A DNA stretch of 64,000 bases from assembly GCA_025642075.2 (NCBI GenBank), contig JAODUO010000030.1, positions 529,501-593,500 on the forward strand, given 5' to 3'. The notes beneath the pieces are model-generated. The model did no database searches, was not told the DNA's origin, and worked only from the letters and a program-made list of their open reading frames with translations. The stretch's first letter is position 1. Every line of letters begins with the position of its first letter. Shown here piece by piece: positions 29,073 through 55,864 of this stretch. The DNA comes from Ridgeia piscesae. Its lineage: Eukaryota > Annelida > Polychaeta > Sabellida > Siboglinidae. The translations under genes were made by a program, and so were the position numbers.

Positions 29073-29283
29073 GCACGCAAACGTTACATTAACATTTGGT
29101 TAAAACCATTTGATTTGGGTTATGGTTAAATATGTAACATTCCCAACATTATTTTTTTGGTTTGGTTAAAACAGAAATGTTACATTAACATTAAGCAAAT
29201 GAGCAAAATAACGTAAAAAATGTAACCGTTAAGCCAACGTTTCTACTAATGCTACATTAATATTAGATTAACGTTTGCATGCC
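29073..29283. mobile_element. Short foldback/MITE-like element
   Basis: Left end GCACGCAAACGTTACATTAA matches the reverse complement of the right end (GGCATGCAAACGTTAATCTA) at about 20 of 25 positions compared. The interior has further AACGTTA/TAATGTTAC self-complementary blocks. At about 210 bp with terminal inverted repeats and no coding capacity it fits a non-autonomous DNA transposon. Target-site duplications were not clear. Confidence 0.55.
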
Positions 29284-29443
29284 ATCTGGGTAATGAAGAA
29301 CAATGTTACTTTAAAATTATGTCACTGCTGATGGTGATTTACCAAGTAACAATTTAACTTACTTATTTACAGTATCTTAATTTAATATGTCTATATATAT
29401 TAGTATTAATATACAAAAGAACCAACACAGTATCTTAATTTAT

Positions 29444-29446
<3 letters not shown>

Positions 29447-29480
<34 letters not shown>

Positions 29481-29490
29481 TGTATATATA

Positions 29491-29538
<48 letters not shown>
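29447..29538. repeat. (TA)n/(GA)n microsatellite
   Basis: TA run, a GAGAGA block at about 29465-29480, then TA again to 29538. Confidence 0.92.
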
Positions 29539-29541
<3 letters not shown>

Positions 29542-30868
29542 ATTGTAAACAAATACAACTGGAATGCATGGTGATAATGAAAACAGTTGTTATCGTAAGA
29601 TTTTATAATAGATAAACAGTAATCCTAAAAACCGACTATCACCAAAGTGGGGCATTCCATCCAAAATGGCAAAAATGGAGCATTGCGACCACGCTCTTGG
29701 TGCATTATGACTAATAGGGTTGGGGCATTGTGACTGTGGCAATTAGGCAGAGGAGCATTCCGACCATATTATATCCCTCTAGACTATAGACTAGGCTAGA
29801 CTAGGGCTCTATAAATAGTTGAAGTAGAATTTACGAATCTGTTCAATCTCACATAATTTGTTGACCTCGTAAGTAAGGTAACACCAAGGAATATGGTTAT
29901 CATGGGTGCTACAAAAATGGGATACCGAGTCCGAGAGGAGTACACACGTCAAAACATTGGACAGGGTATGATATTACTGTGTCACTAACCATTAACATGT
30001 TTAATGCACGCGCGAGGTATGCGCGTGTATACAATCGCCAAGGAAACGGCATTGATTTGAAAACAAATCAGATTCCGATGGAAATGTGTTGCTGTCGAAA
30101 TATCAACAGAAACGTATATTGTTCGGTAATTATAGTTAAATACCTACTGTATATGCCATCTAAGATGCCATGTTTTGAAACGACATAGATTATCTTAAAA
30201 TGCTAAATTTAGCTCTTTATCGGTTTCGGCGTTGGACACTCTAATTTCATTGAATGCAATAGTGCCGGTCTAAACTGATTGCTTCGTTCTATTTTAATTA
30301 ATAAATAATGTCAATGGAATCTATTAAGAAATGTTTTTAGCTAAAATATCCAAAATTAAAAAAAAATATTTACATACGTTACTTTACAGTTTCTGTTAAC
30401 TTTTTTTGTGAGAATGACTCCTGCATAAACCTTCACCACTCATTAACTTTGTAAAACTGAGGTGAGTAGGGTTTGAAGGGTGTGAGCGTGGTCACTATTG
30501 AATTATAATGTTTATAAACATTACTGATTTTAACAAATAATACATAATTTGTAGTTTATATATTATTCATACATTGCGTGATGTTGTAGGCCAACCAGCT
30601 GAGAGATATCAACAGAGCACAGCTTCTGGTTATTGAAGGCTAGAAGTAAATAGACAGTATTATAGAGTGTATGTAATAACAATACTTCCGTTTGAGCCAC
30701 GCGGTTTGGATTTTCAAAATATACAATGATTTTTTCACAATATTGATCGTATACGACATTGTCTGGTTGTTGAAAATATTGACGTTGTTGTGTAATACGG
30801 ATCATCCCATAATACTTTGTTAAACAAAGTTGCTGTCATTTAGAGGACTACAAAACATTAATCTAAAA

Positions 30869-45345
<14,477 letters not shown>

Positions 45346-47748
45346 ATGGCAGCACAGACTGTTCACTACACGGCTGAAACTGTCAAGCCACAGAGTAAAG
45401 ACTACTATTTCGCTCTTTGTTATAGTTTAAATGAGTCATTTGGGATGTCGTTGTATGTTTTTCTGCCATATTTTATCTACTATTAGCGTGATGTTTTTAT
45501 AATGTTGTTTGCGCTATTACAAATGCATAATTTCAGTAAATGTATGAACATTGGGGAGCAGCTAGTATCTGAGTTTAGTTGCATTGCTGGACTTGTTTTG
45601 CTCATTGTAACATATCACATAATATTCTTGTTAGTTTTCATCCAGCATAGAACAACAACTACACGTTAGTTGTCAATACCCAATCTTTACATCTAACATT
45701 GGTTTGATGGATTGTCCCATACCTGGATGTTGAGGAGAAAATTTTCTGCCTGTACTGCAGAAGTAATTGTTACTTGATAAGTTTGTAAGGATGGATAGAA
45801 GTGCATTGGTGTGGACAAGGAAGTCGGCTGTTTCTTGAAAATCCACAATTAATGTAGTGTCTGAGATGGTAACTTAATAGTTATATACTGTAGTCACGTA
45901 ATGTGCTGAATTGATGCTAATTAAGTTTCAGTTGATCTACAGAATGCAATGTTTATTTTATTTTGATGTCTTGGTTGTGGTTAATTTATACATTTCTATG
46001 CTAACTTCTGGCACATATGTTACTGCGTTCCATGCTGCTATAAAAGTAAGCATAAACAAGTGTGTAATTAATGTGGAGCACTTATGTAATATATTTCCTT
46101 CTTTCAGTAGTTTATACTGAATTTACCAATTTCATTTAGTGGATCTAATAAATGAAAGATAGCAATTTTGTCATTGTATATACAGTGTAGGTTGAATGTG
46201 CACACGTCAGTGGTGCCCCAGGTGTGAAGTGTGTTAACACGTTACGCATCTAAACGTGGAGTGTGATATCCTGCTTGTGATATCTTCAAATTTGTGTCTG
46301 ATTGATTTTAGGCACATTGTCAGAGTAAGAAGGTGTGTGTTATCGTCTACACTACACACTGTATTTAAGTACATGAAATATGTACATTAAAACTACTGTT
46401 GTTTTGTTTGAAGCCACGTGCAGTTAATTTATGGTTGATGGTTGTGTGATATCCGTAGATAGTGATGGCCTCAATAGAGTTGTTGCAATGTTTTTGTAAG
46501 GAAAAGTCACAGGACAGACGCGCTTTATGCAGATTGCTATTCTACTAGTCATTAAAATGCCCCTCGTTAAAGCGATTCTTTTAAAATGTTAATGTTAAAT
46601 TCTTTGTAATGTACACAGTTTTTAATTAATCCTGTTAACATAATTATTTAATATAATTATAAGCCTACATTTTATTACAAATGTGTTTTATTAATCATTT
46701 GTAACCCTGACAACATATAGAAAAATGTAACTCCGCATACACAAAGTTTCAAGCAGGGCAGTAAACTCAGTGTTTCACAGAGTTCTGTGTTAGCTTGTTG
46801 CACGGATGACAACCATGTCATGCATTGATTTGTAAGGCAACAGTAGCAGATAAAGTCCTTAACGCAAAATTTGAATGTTTTGATGTAATACACCTCGAAT
46901 GCATATAGGTTTAAAAGAATCCCTTTAATGGTGCATTGTATTTCTAGCTTGCTCATCAATAGGCACTTTTCGTTTTTTATTTTGTCGTTATGTATTCAGT
47001 GATGCTATAATTACATTGGTGAGGTCATAATGGTGGTCAAGACAGTTTAATAATTGGTTGGTGGACTGATATTACTGACACTAGCTAGGTTGGTTTGACA
47101 CTGAAATGTTTATGCAAACAATGCCAGTGTTGCTATGGTCACACATTACGACTTTGTTACGTATGTGCCAATAAAAATAGTTCAAAGAGTTACTTTTGAG
47201 TGCTTGTTATTACCACATACATAATATTAACTTATATTTTCGGGGGACATGTTTTTATGTGTTTATATAGTTTATTCATAAACACAAATATTTGCATTTT
47301 ATATTGTTCTAAATGCTATCTTCACAACAATCTCGTAACTTGCAAGATCACAATATTCAAAATTAGTATTGTTGCCTTCTTAATTTGAAGTGCCAGCAAA
47401 TATACAATGACATTCAAAGAAATACCTGGTGCATATATAAATACATACTGGTGTACAATGTGCTATTAATTGAATGTTTCCAATTTATAGAAACACCTTT
47501 AGCAATCTAGAAAATAAACTAGAAAAACGGACATCAATTATGTAAGAAACACTACAATAATTAGTATTTTATTGAGAGAAAAAAAGTTATGTAAAGTTAA
47601 TAGCTAAAATGCAACGGATGTGTTTATGACAACAAAACTGGTGATACTGCCCAATACACGCGCTTAGTCACGGTTCATTGCTTTTCTCGTGACGTCTGTT
47701 GCTTTACAATCGCGCGTCGTCCGTTAGGCGCCATTAAGCGGAATCAAC
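45346..47748. other. RIOX1 3' UTR and intergenic region to the C19orf47-like gene
   Basis: No coding signal. A candidate poly(A) hexamer lies at 46147. The last 150 bp before the next ATG is CG-richer (around 47690-47745) and is the likely promoter and 5' UTR of the downstream gene. Confidence 0.5.
46147..46152 (+). terminator. Candidate poly(A) signal AATAAA for RIOX1
   Basis: About 800 bp past the stop codon and followed by T/GT-rich sequence. The choice is tentative without transcripts. Confidence 0.35.
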
Positions 47749-50700
47749 ATGGCTTCCGTCGAGAGTGGTGAGTAGTTTATTCGGAGACGTTTCCAGCGTT
47801 TCGTAGTTATTCAGTTATAGCGAATTATTTTCACTACAGATCCAAACATTACCTTGACCCAGATATATATAATATAAAACTTACTTTGTGAGGTCTGATG
47901 AATACGGAAACGGTGCCAACACCCCGGACCCGCTTCAGCCTTCACTTTTGAGTTTTCTCATTCATTGCCTCAGTCGACGACTTGAAAGGACTTTGAAATA
48001 TCGAATACTTATTTTATATTTATGATTTACGTTATTATATAATCTCAGTGAAGGCAACCTATATTGGCTAAAACCAATTAAAAAAACTGATTTTATTTGA
48101 CGTATTTCTATTGCTAGCATAAATAATACGCATACATACTGATACTGGAAATTGTAATGTATAATATAGGTTAATGTATAATAATAGGTTAGGCACTAAT
48201 GCCACTATGTAGGCTATGTCTGTTGTAGAGTAGACGGATCATGTCAGCTTTGGGGTGCACAGCCTATCCATTCTTACAGGTCCTTTTCTGGCTAGTATTA
48301 GGCATTCCTGCCTCTTGTGCCAGCTGTGTCTTAAATTGAGCATTGTTTTGAGACTGTGCGCATGCGTCTAAAGGTGACACAGTCCATAGTAGAGGTGGTG
48401 CAGTAAAATAAATTTTATAGGATGATTTTTCCATAGTTTATCAATTCTTACTTCAAATGATTGGACTGATGGAGCATCTACCACAGACTATCCAGGCCAG
48501 GCAACTGTTGTAAAATAGGGGTCTAGACTCTAGTAATGCTGTATTATGCAATACACACACCCTAACTCCTATTTTATAATAGTAGAGGCAGCAAGACATA
48601 GAATGCTGCATTATGCAATAAACACACCTTAACCCCTGTTTTTAATAGTGGACTGGTCTGGATAGGCTGTATGCCCCAACAGCTGACATGATCCAATCTC
48701 TTCATCTTGTAGTTATAGACTCAGTGTTCTAACTTACTCACATAATGCAGTATGCTGATCTCCTAGACCAGTTAACCATGACCTACGACTACGGGCTACA
48801 CAGTTCAGCCACTACTTTGCTCTCTTGCTAACGCCTGGCCATTCTATTGGTCAGCATTTGGTCAGTGTACATCTGCAATTTACTTAATAAATAGCTGGTT
48901 TCTCTTATTTATGTAGTCATGCTCGTAAGTACTCCTCCAAAGACTATGCCTACTCTATCCTTAGCAAACTCAGACAACTGGATTTAACTGGTTTTAGGAC
49001 TTCTAGCTAGACTACTGTAGTTCCATGATATACTTTTCATTATGAGTTCTTATATAATAATTATAATATTTCATGGAAAATAATAACAAGGAATTTATGG
49101 AGACATAATTCCTTACACTATGATGTACACCGCAAGTTTTTGCCATTGTAAATAAAAAACAGTTTGAATGGCAATTTCATACATCTTAGCAAATATCTGA
49201 CCTCCCCTTAGTTTCCTGGTATCTACTATTAAATCACAGTTATTAGTCCTGCCTTCTAGTTCTGTCTATGTTATATAAATTCTTGAAAGTTGAGTTGGTT
49301 TAGTTGCTCTCCTCTCTCTGTCCAGTGTACTCTTTCTAGCATATAATAGATTAATTACATGACATTTGCACAGGAGTGTCCGATGCAGGAAGCGGTACGA
49401 TGACATCATTGACATCCTTCTGGATCAAGTTTTTCAAGGATGCGGGGATCCCTGTTAGCTTGGCAGCCACGTATGCCGTCACATTCACAGACAACCGTAT
49501 CAAGGCAGACATGCTGCTAGATCTCACCACCGAACTCCTCAGTTACATGCACATTGACGTGATGGGAGATGTCATCGCCATTCTCAAGCATGCCAAGAAG
49601 GTTCACACTGAGGTGTGTACCAATTATGTCACGACTACCCCACTGGCACTACATAGCTTAGGAGTTCATCGAGGTACATGGGTGTGTAGTGTTTTATGGC
49701 AGAATTTCTCTAATCAGATGTGTACACGGGAGTACACAGGGTCTCTAGATAAAGTTACAACTGTTGGAAATGCTCAAGCCTTGCTGATATTCTAATAACT
49801 TATCCCATGTAGCAGGACTATTCAGATGTAGCTGTAGCAATGACAATGATCGCATATTTGAGTAAGACATGTACACATGTATTCCTCATTCCACCAATCA
49901 ACCTCAATGTTACTGGTAGTGATAAGGTGTGGACTGTTGCTATGGATTACTGAAAGACCTACTCCTCTGTACTGTTGGGGTCTTATCTGTAGAACTTTAA
50001 TATTGGGGATTGTTTATAATTCTAGAAAGCCAGAGAGAATGTGCTGAAAACTGCAGAAAATTCACCCAAGTCCACAAGAAGAAATATCTCAGCCACAGCC
50101 AGCAGTAGTGCGTCTACCAACAGAACAGGTATGCAATGCCTAGTGGGAGAAAAATGCAGATTCAACATTTCTAGAATTTAGATTCTTCAGCCAACTCCCT
50201 CAACTTTGTTCGCAATATATAATTAATGTTTATCTACCATATCATTAATTAAACTTATTATTTGCAACATAATTATAATATAATTAGTATTTGTTATGAT
50301 CTAAATGTGGTAATTAAAAATCACCTGTACTTAATAAAACATTAATTTAAAATCACCTTGTCTGCACTCAATACATTTTTTGTAGCACTTAGCACGATTT
50401 ACTGGGTCAATGGGTGTTGTATGAAAAAGGGTTGATATGCATGACTGAACACATGCTATAGTTCCTCTCAACCAGAGCGTTAACTTTTTTTATATCATAT
50501 ACATGTATATATTTATATATATATATAATAATAGTGACTGACAGTTCATTCAAGTGCAAGCATTAAATTCTCATGCATTGAGCCGTAAGATAACCATCGG
50601 TAAGTGGTCATAGACCAAGCCCATAAATTACTGAATCACCTTTGAATGGTGGAAAAAACGTCTGACCATTTTTAGGTAGTGCTTTAGCCATCTGGTGAAC

Positions 50701-52803
50701 TGGTAACCATATTGTGACAAAGCAGTGGTTTCTCCCAGTGTCACCTCTCTTATCTACTTAATATGTATGAAAAGCACATACAATATATAGAGTTGTTTGC
50801 TGAAGGCAATGTGTGCAATCACCTAGCAGAAATATGTAAGAGTAAAAATTTTAATGTTAAACGTTGCTAACACTTGTTCTTCCCCTTCACCCCTTACTGT
50901 GTGGGTGTCATGTCATATTTGTTGCCTCAATTGTGACTTGTCATTTCTTTCAATGCTCCCTTCTAAACTTTTCTAACACAACTGGAAAAAATTGCAAACA
51001 GTTTGCACAGTTAAATATTTGTAATACTAACACCTGACCAGGTACTGCAGTTGTTACTCCCTCATAAACCCAGGAGGGTATGAAGAATCAACAAACCCAG
51101 TCGACTATAATATTTAATGTTGCTTTCACAGCCACCCGTCGTATAGTGGAGCGGATCATTGGTAACGACACGTGTACAAAGTCCACCTCTGAACCATCAG
51201 TGCATGTGTCTAAAGAAATGGCTGCAAGACTGGGACCAAGTCAATCTCAAGGTGAGGTCTACTCGTACACTTCTAGGATGCTTTATTGAAATCTTTTTTG
51301 TGCCTATTAATTTGCTATAGGAGTCAACCACTATCCCTTGTCCACAAGTGTCTCTTATCAGTTCTCTTGTTGATTTTCCTAACAAGGTTGCCGCAGCATC
51401 ATTGATTTTAGTTCTTGGTTGACCATTAAATAGGTTAATAGTTTATCTGGTGGTTTTATCCAAGTATACAAAAGTTGCACTTAGGGGCTGGCGTGTCATA
51501 GAGAATATGCTGTATTTTTTTTTTAAATTAATGCAACTTTTAATAATTAGTCTGTCAACCACTTAAGTTAATATAATAAGTTAAGTTAATCTGTGCTTTT
51601 AGGAGATTCCAAGAAGCAGTCGTCGTCATCAGTATTTGCAAGACTTGGTGGGACGCCACAGAGGTCTTTGGAGACGTCCCCTAGCACCTGCTCACCAGGA
51701 AGTCTTGTACGCTCTGTCTCCATTTACATACAGCAGTCATTGCAATACACAACTGACAATTTCTAAGTCACTCCAGTTTCGTATCACCCATTTATCAATT
51801 TAATTATGTTGTACATATTATAGTTATAACATCTACATTTTAAGTTTTTTCTAATTACACAGTTATTGTCCAGTTTTTGTGGCCGTCAACTCTTTGTCTT
51901 TTCTTACACTGGAATTTTTCCGTACATCCCAAGAATTTGTCATACAAATTACGTATAATTTATCACTAATAGTGTTAAGATTGTTGCGCTCAATGGGAAT
52001 GCGTATGGAACATCGTTTTCTATTGTTCGACAGGGAGCATCACCAGTTGTTGGCACTAAGCGAACGTTAGCATCAATGTTAGGGGAAGAGGACGTGGTAT
52101 TACCTTACGCTGGTGTTCTGAAGAGCCCAGATACCCTCAAGAGAGTTCGACTCGCTGAAGCAGAAATGTCTCGGAAGAAGCTCAAAGATACAAAAATTGT
52201 GATCACCAACGAGGCAGCGGTGGCTGAGCCAAGAAACAAACTAGTGGGAACAGGCACCGTGACGATAAATCGGTTAGGTAAGGTCTTCAAAGTTTGTGTG
52301 TTTCTGAGTGTTTGTGTTGTTCCATGTAGTTTTCTGTGCAATTGACTAGTGACAGAATAGTACGTCACATGAGCATATCAAACAATTTAACCACCTGGGG
52401 ATGAATTCAGTAAGCTCATAAATCATATTCATCTGAACAGAATCCTCGTAGGATTTTGAAACGGTTCCCATTAGATGTCACCGGTTACAGTGTTGAAAAC
52501 CAGATTTTGTTTTATAATTTACATCATCTTTCCCTACTTAGAGCAATAACACTTGTATACTAACGATAACCTCAGAGAAGCCTGGATACAGATGTCAACA
52601 TCATTAGAGTAGCAACCATCAAAGATATTGGATGGATACGCTTTTTTTTTGCAGTATGTAGCTATTGTTTAAGGTGCATATGTTGGGTGTAGCTGCAGGG
52701 ATACCATGCTGGCATGGTTTAAAAAAACATGTGATCTGAACAGCCTCAGAAAATTATGATCACTGTTGTGTAGGCACATAGAGATGTAATGAACAGTCAG
52801 ATG

Positions 52804-52839
<36 letters not shown>

Positions 52840-53915
52840 GACAGTTATATATATTATATTTACTTGCTTTTTTAAAGATGTGAATACATTTTACCAGTTT
52901 TAAAAGATATCTTGTAATTGTTGATTGGCATAAATGGCAAACATAATATTTGTTTCTATATCAGAGCTAAATATTTGTATGGCAACTATAATATGTCAGT
53001 AATTTTAGAGTAGCATGTCTTTGCCAGCCAGTTATGAAGTCAAACCATAGCTTGAACATGCCTTCGTCTAATTTTGTAGTGTCAGCGAAGCCACAACCTG
53101 ATATTGGAACACTTCACATGGACACAGAAGGGAAAATATCTATCAAACAGCGAATTGGAGGCACAGTCGTTACCGCAGCAACAACAACAACAAGGGCAAC
53201 TAAAGCAAAGACGTCAGTGGCAGGATCTCATAAAGGTGAGTGTCACTCATCTAACTTAAACACTTATGCTAGTAACATGTAGTCTTATTCAATGGCATCC
53301 ACATAAAAGGCTTCCCCGTGGCATTTACACCATTATCAGAACAGCAGCTTAGGCAGTGTCCTGTTGTTATCGATCGAGACACTTGGCTCAGTGAATTCAC
53401 AACAGGTTTTTTCCATTTCCTCGCTTTGGTAATTTTATCTCTCCTTGCAGTCAGATTAATGTGTACACACACCTGTGTGGTTCGACACTTCAAATAAAGT
53501 TTGATTAAAATGTTTTATTAAAGTTTTATTAAATTGCATTCGGTGTCTCTTCTAGCAGAAACAGGCAGACAGTGGTGTTTGAAAATTTCCAAGTTTTTAA
53601 ATAGTGACACATGGGCTTGAATCTCGATTCTGTCATTTGGCAGTCGCAAGACCACCACTCAGAGACTGACACAAGAGTTTGTGCAATAAAAGTCATGGTG
53701 ATTTGTTCATTGTTACAGACCTGAAGTCCCGCCTTGGACAGACCACGGATGTGTCTTCATCGATATCAGTCCGTCTTGGTCGTCTACGCAGTCAGACGAC
53801 AGAGGTCAGTTCCAGCGTTGACACAAAGAAGAACACAAATCTGACCAAAACATCAGTAGGCTCTGCCAAAAAAGCCAGTGTTTTCAATCGACTAGGAACA
53901 GCTAAAGACGTTTAG
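47749..53915 (+). CDS. C19orf47: C19orf47-like protein with N-terminal SAM-like domain, complete, 8 exons
   Basis: Exons: 47749-47767, 49374-49612, 50026-50128, 51132-51251, 51603-51706, 52034-52277, 53080-53235, 53719-53915. All joins keep phase and total 1182 nt, that is 393 aa plus stop (human C19orf47 is about 422 aa). The start ATG (CAACATGG context) lies in a short CG-rich first exon. Residues about 18-90 match the family's conserved N-terminal helical domain: SFWIKFFKDAGIP, YAVTFTDNRI, MLLDLTTELL and DVIAILKHAKKVH. The rest is Ser/Thr/Lys-rich and probably disordered. It carries repeated RLG motifs (SVFARLGG in exon 5; SRLGQ, VRLGR and SVFNRLGT in exon 8). The vertebrate protein is reported nuclear but has no established function, so none is assigned. 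Identification rests on the N-terminal domain, length and RLG motifs. Confidence 0.9.
48236..48694. mobile_element. 459-bp element with 35-bp terminal inverted repeats (MITE-like), intron 1 of the C19orf47-like gene
   Basis: The left end GGATCATGTCAGCTTTGGGG (48236-48270 in full) is nearly the reverse complement of the right end at 48659-48694, with only a few mismatches. Inside are two copies of a roughly 65-bp unit (AATGCTGTATTATGCAATA and AATGCTGCATTATGCAATA, at about 48536 and 48602). No open frame. The size and inverted ends fit a non-autonomous DNA transposon. Confidence 0.75.
52806..52837. repeat. (TA)n microsatellite
   Basis: Short TA run in intron 6 of the C19orf47-like gene. Confidence 0.85.
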
Positions 53916-54299
53916 CAGAAGTGCCCCAGTTATCAAATTGTACGAGCTGGTAAATTTGATATACATTATTTATTGGGTCCATGACAGGCACAAAGTTTTT
54001 TTAGTTCTGGTTTCAACATCCTGAGTATATCTGGGTTGATTTTGCTGCATAATCATGGAGCCTATAAAGTTGCATTCTGATTAATGTCATGTGTGTGCTG
54101 GTTTTAAAATTATCTGCAACAAGAATTAAAGGTTATTAAAATTTTGTTTGAAGGCCTGGATGTGACAATTTATATTGGTTTTATATTTTATTTTTGCAGT
54201 CAGTGCATTCCAGTTGAAGGAAAGTTCTGATGCGTGTCTGGTACTATGTAGCTACGAAAAAAATCTATGAAATATTTATTTACATTTTGTTGTTTCTAA

Positions 54300-54305
54300 A
54301 ATAAA
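54300..54305 (+). terminator. Candidate poly(A) signal AATAAA for the C19orf47-like gene
   Basis: About 385 bp past the stop and followed by a T-rich stretch and an A8 run. Confidence 0.45.
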
Positions 54306-55858
54306 AACTTTTGTATAAAAAAAACCTAAATTGTTTCTTCATTATTGAAATGTAATTGTGATTTTAATGGTGTACGTCTTAATTTTGTGGAATAATTTCT
54401 TGTGAGATATTATCAGATTGCAACTTTAATAGTGGCTCAGCTTTGTCTGTGTAGATCCAATGTACAAAGTGGATGGCATTGTGTGTGTCGCTTCTGTTTT
54501 ATGAAACATCTGCATCCAGTTATCCACACTTGGCTGTGTGTAGCATCATTATTGGTGTGGATTTTATGTTGCATATATATACTCGAATATATTTTTGGTC
54601 AGTGCCATTGCCTGTATTCTTCCTGTGATGTAGGCATTATTTAATGAAGGATGTACTCTTGTGACAATGTCAACTGCACTCAAATGTTTTGTTATTGGCA
54701 TTATCAATATGCCAAACAGGTATGCCGTTTAATCTAAAATATATGAAGAAATTAAGTTTTTTGCATATTCTGAATCAGTAAAAGATTAGTTCACATATAA
54801 CATGGTGTTGAGTTTATAGGACTGCTCAGAAAACTTCACTCTCAGTAGTTATCGAGCAGAAACAATCTGTATGTGTATATCCTTCATTATCTATAGCCAG
54901 GTACTCAGTCATACAGCCGCATGAACTGGAGCAACGTAGAGGGAATGAACTTGTCTACAGGAATTCTACCTTGATTCAATGCAAGCAAATTTTTACAAAA
55001 GTTATATATATATATACCGGTATCTATATTATTATAGACACTATGTTAACTTCCCTGGGGCAATTATTATTATTCATAACTGCATACACGATACAGAGGA
55101 ATACACCATCAGTGCCAGTGTAGCACACTAGTGTCTAAAACAAATCCTTACAGGTGTATAAACACAGGTCTCTAAAAAAAAGTTGTCTATTTTTTTGGGA
55201 AAGGTCGACTTTGCTGGCATACTCCCGGTGATTAAGAGATTATTTTCATATTGATCAAAAACAGTACTGTATTTTCAAAATATGTGTTTTGATTTTGGTC
55301 TGATACATTGCCTGCTGGATAACAAGCAACTGTCTCATTGCCATGCAACAATCTGCTATCATTAATTATGTGTGTCCGGCATATACATTACTGAGTTAAT
55401 AGCAGTAGTTATGTTTACGGAAATATTTGATATTGCATTTAAAGTTGGGTTGTTTGTCTACATTTGATACATGCTACAAGTTAGTGTAATTCAAGTGAAT
55501 ATTATAAAATACAAAGTAAAATTTGTATGCTTCTTTTGGTCACATTCTATGAATGGAGATGCTGTTGGTTTGGTTGATTAGGTGAATAAAGTTGAAGCAT
55601 GAAACTGGTGTGTTGCGTATTTGTGTTACAGTTTTGCAATTCATTGATGCAATTGTTTGTCTATTCTGCAGTTAGCGGTTTCACTGCTATGTGTCAATAT
55701 GTACACCATAATACAATGGGTCTCAATTGGGGACCCAATATCTATACACCTGGCACCGTGACATTTAAGAGGGAATAAGATACAATTCCTGGCTGGCACT
55801 AGTAGTAAAATATAATATCACCTAAGATATCGACACAGTAAAAAGATTTTTTTAAACG

Positions 55859-55864
55859 TTTATT
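55859..55864 (-). terminator. Candidate distal poly(A) signal AATAAA for SYNJ2BP
   Basis: Would give a 3' UTR of about 2.1 kb. A nearer AATAAA on the same strand at 56950-56955 would give about 1 kb. Which is used cannot be told from sequence. Confidence 0.3.

Larger units (their letters stand above)
28723..30868. promoter_or_regulatory. Head-to-head intergenic region between FSIP1 and RIOX1
   Basis: FSIP1 leaves leftward and RIOX1 rightward. The acceptor at 28722 means a non-coding FSIP1 5' exon must lie to its right, most likely in the CG-richer part around 30.0-30.25 kb or nearer RIOX1. No canonical TATA box is clear for either gene. The region also holds a foldback repeat (29073-29283), a TA/GA microsatellite (29447-29538) and a degenerate GCATTNNGACC-type repeat (about 29650-29775). 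Confidence 0.5.
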
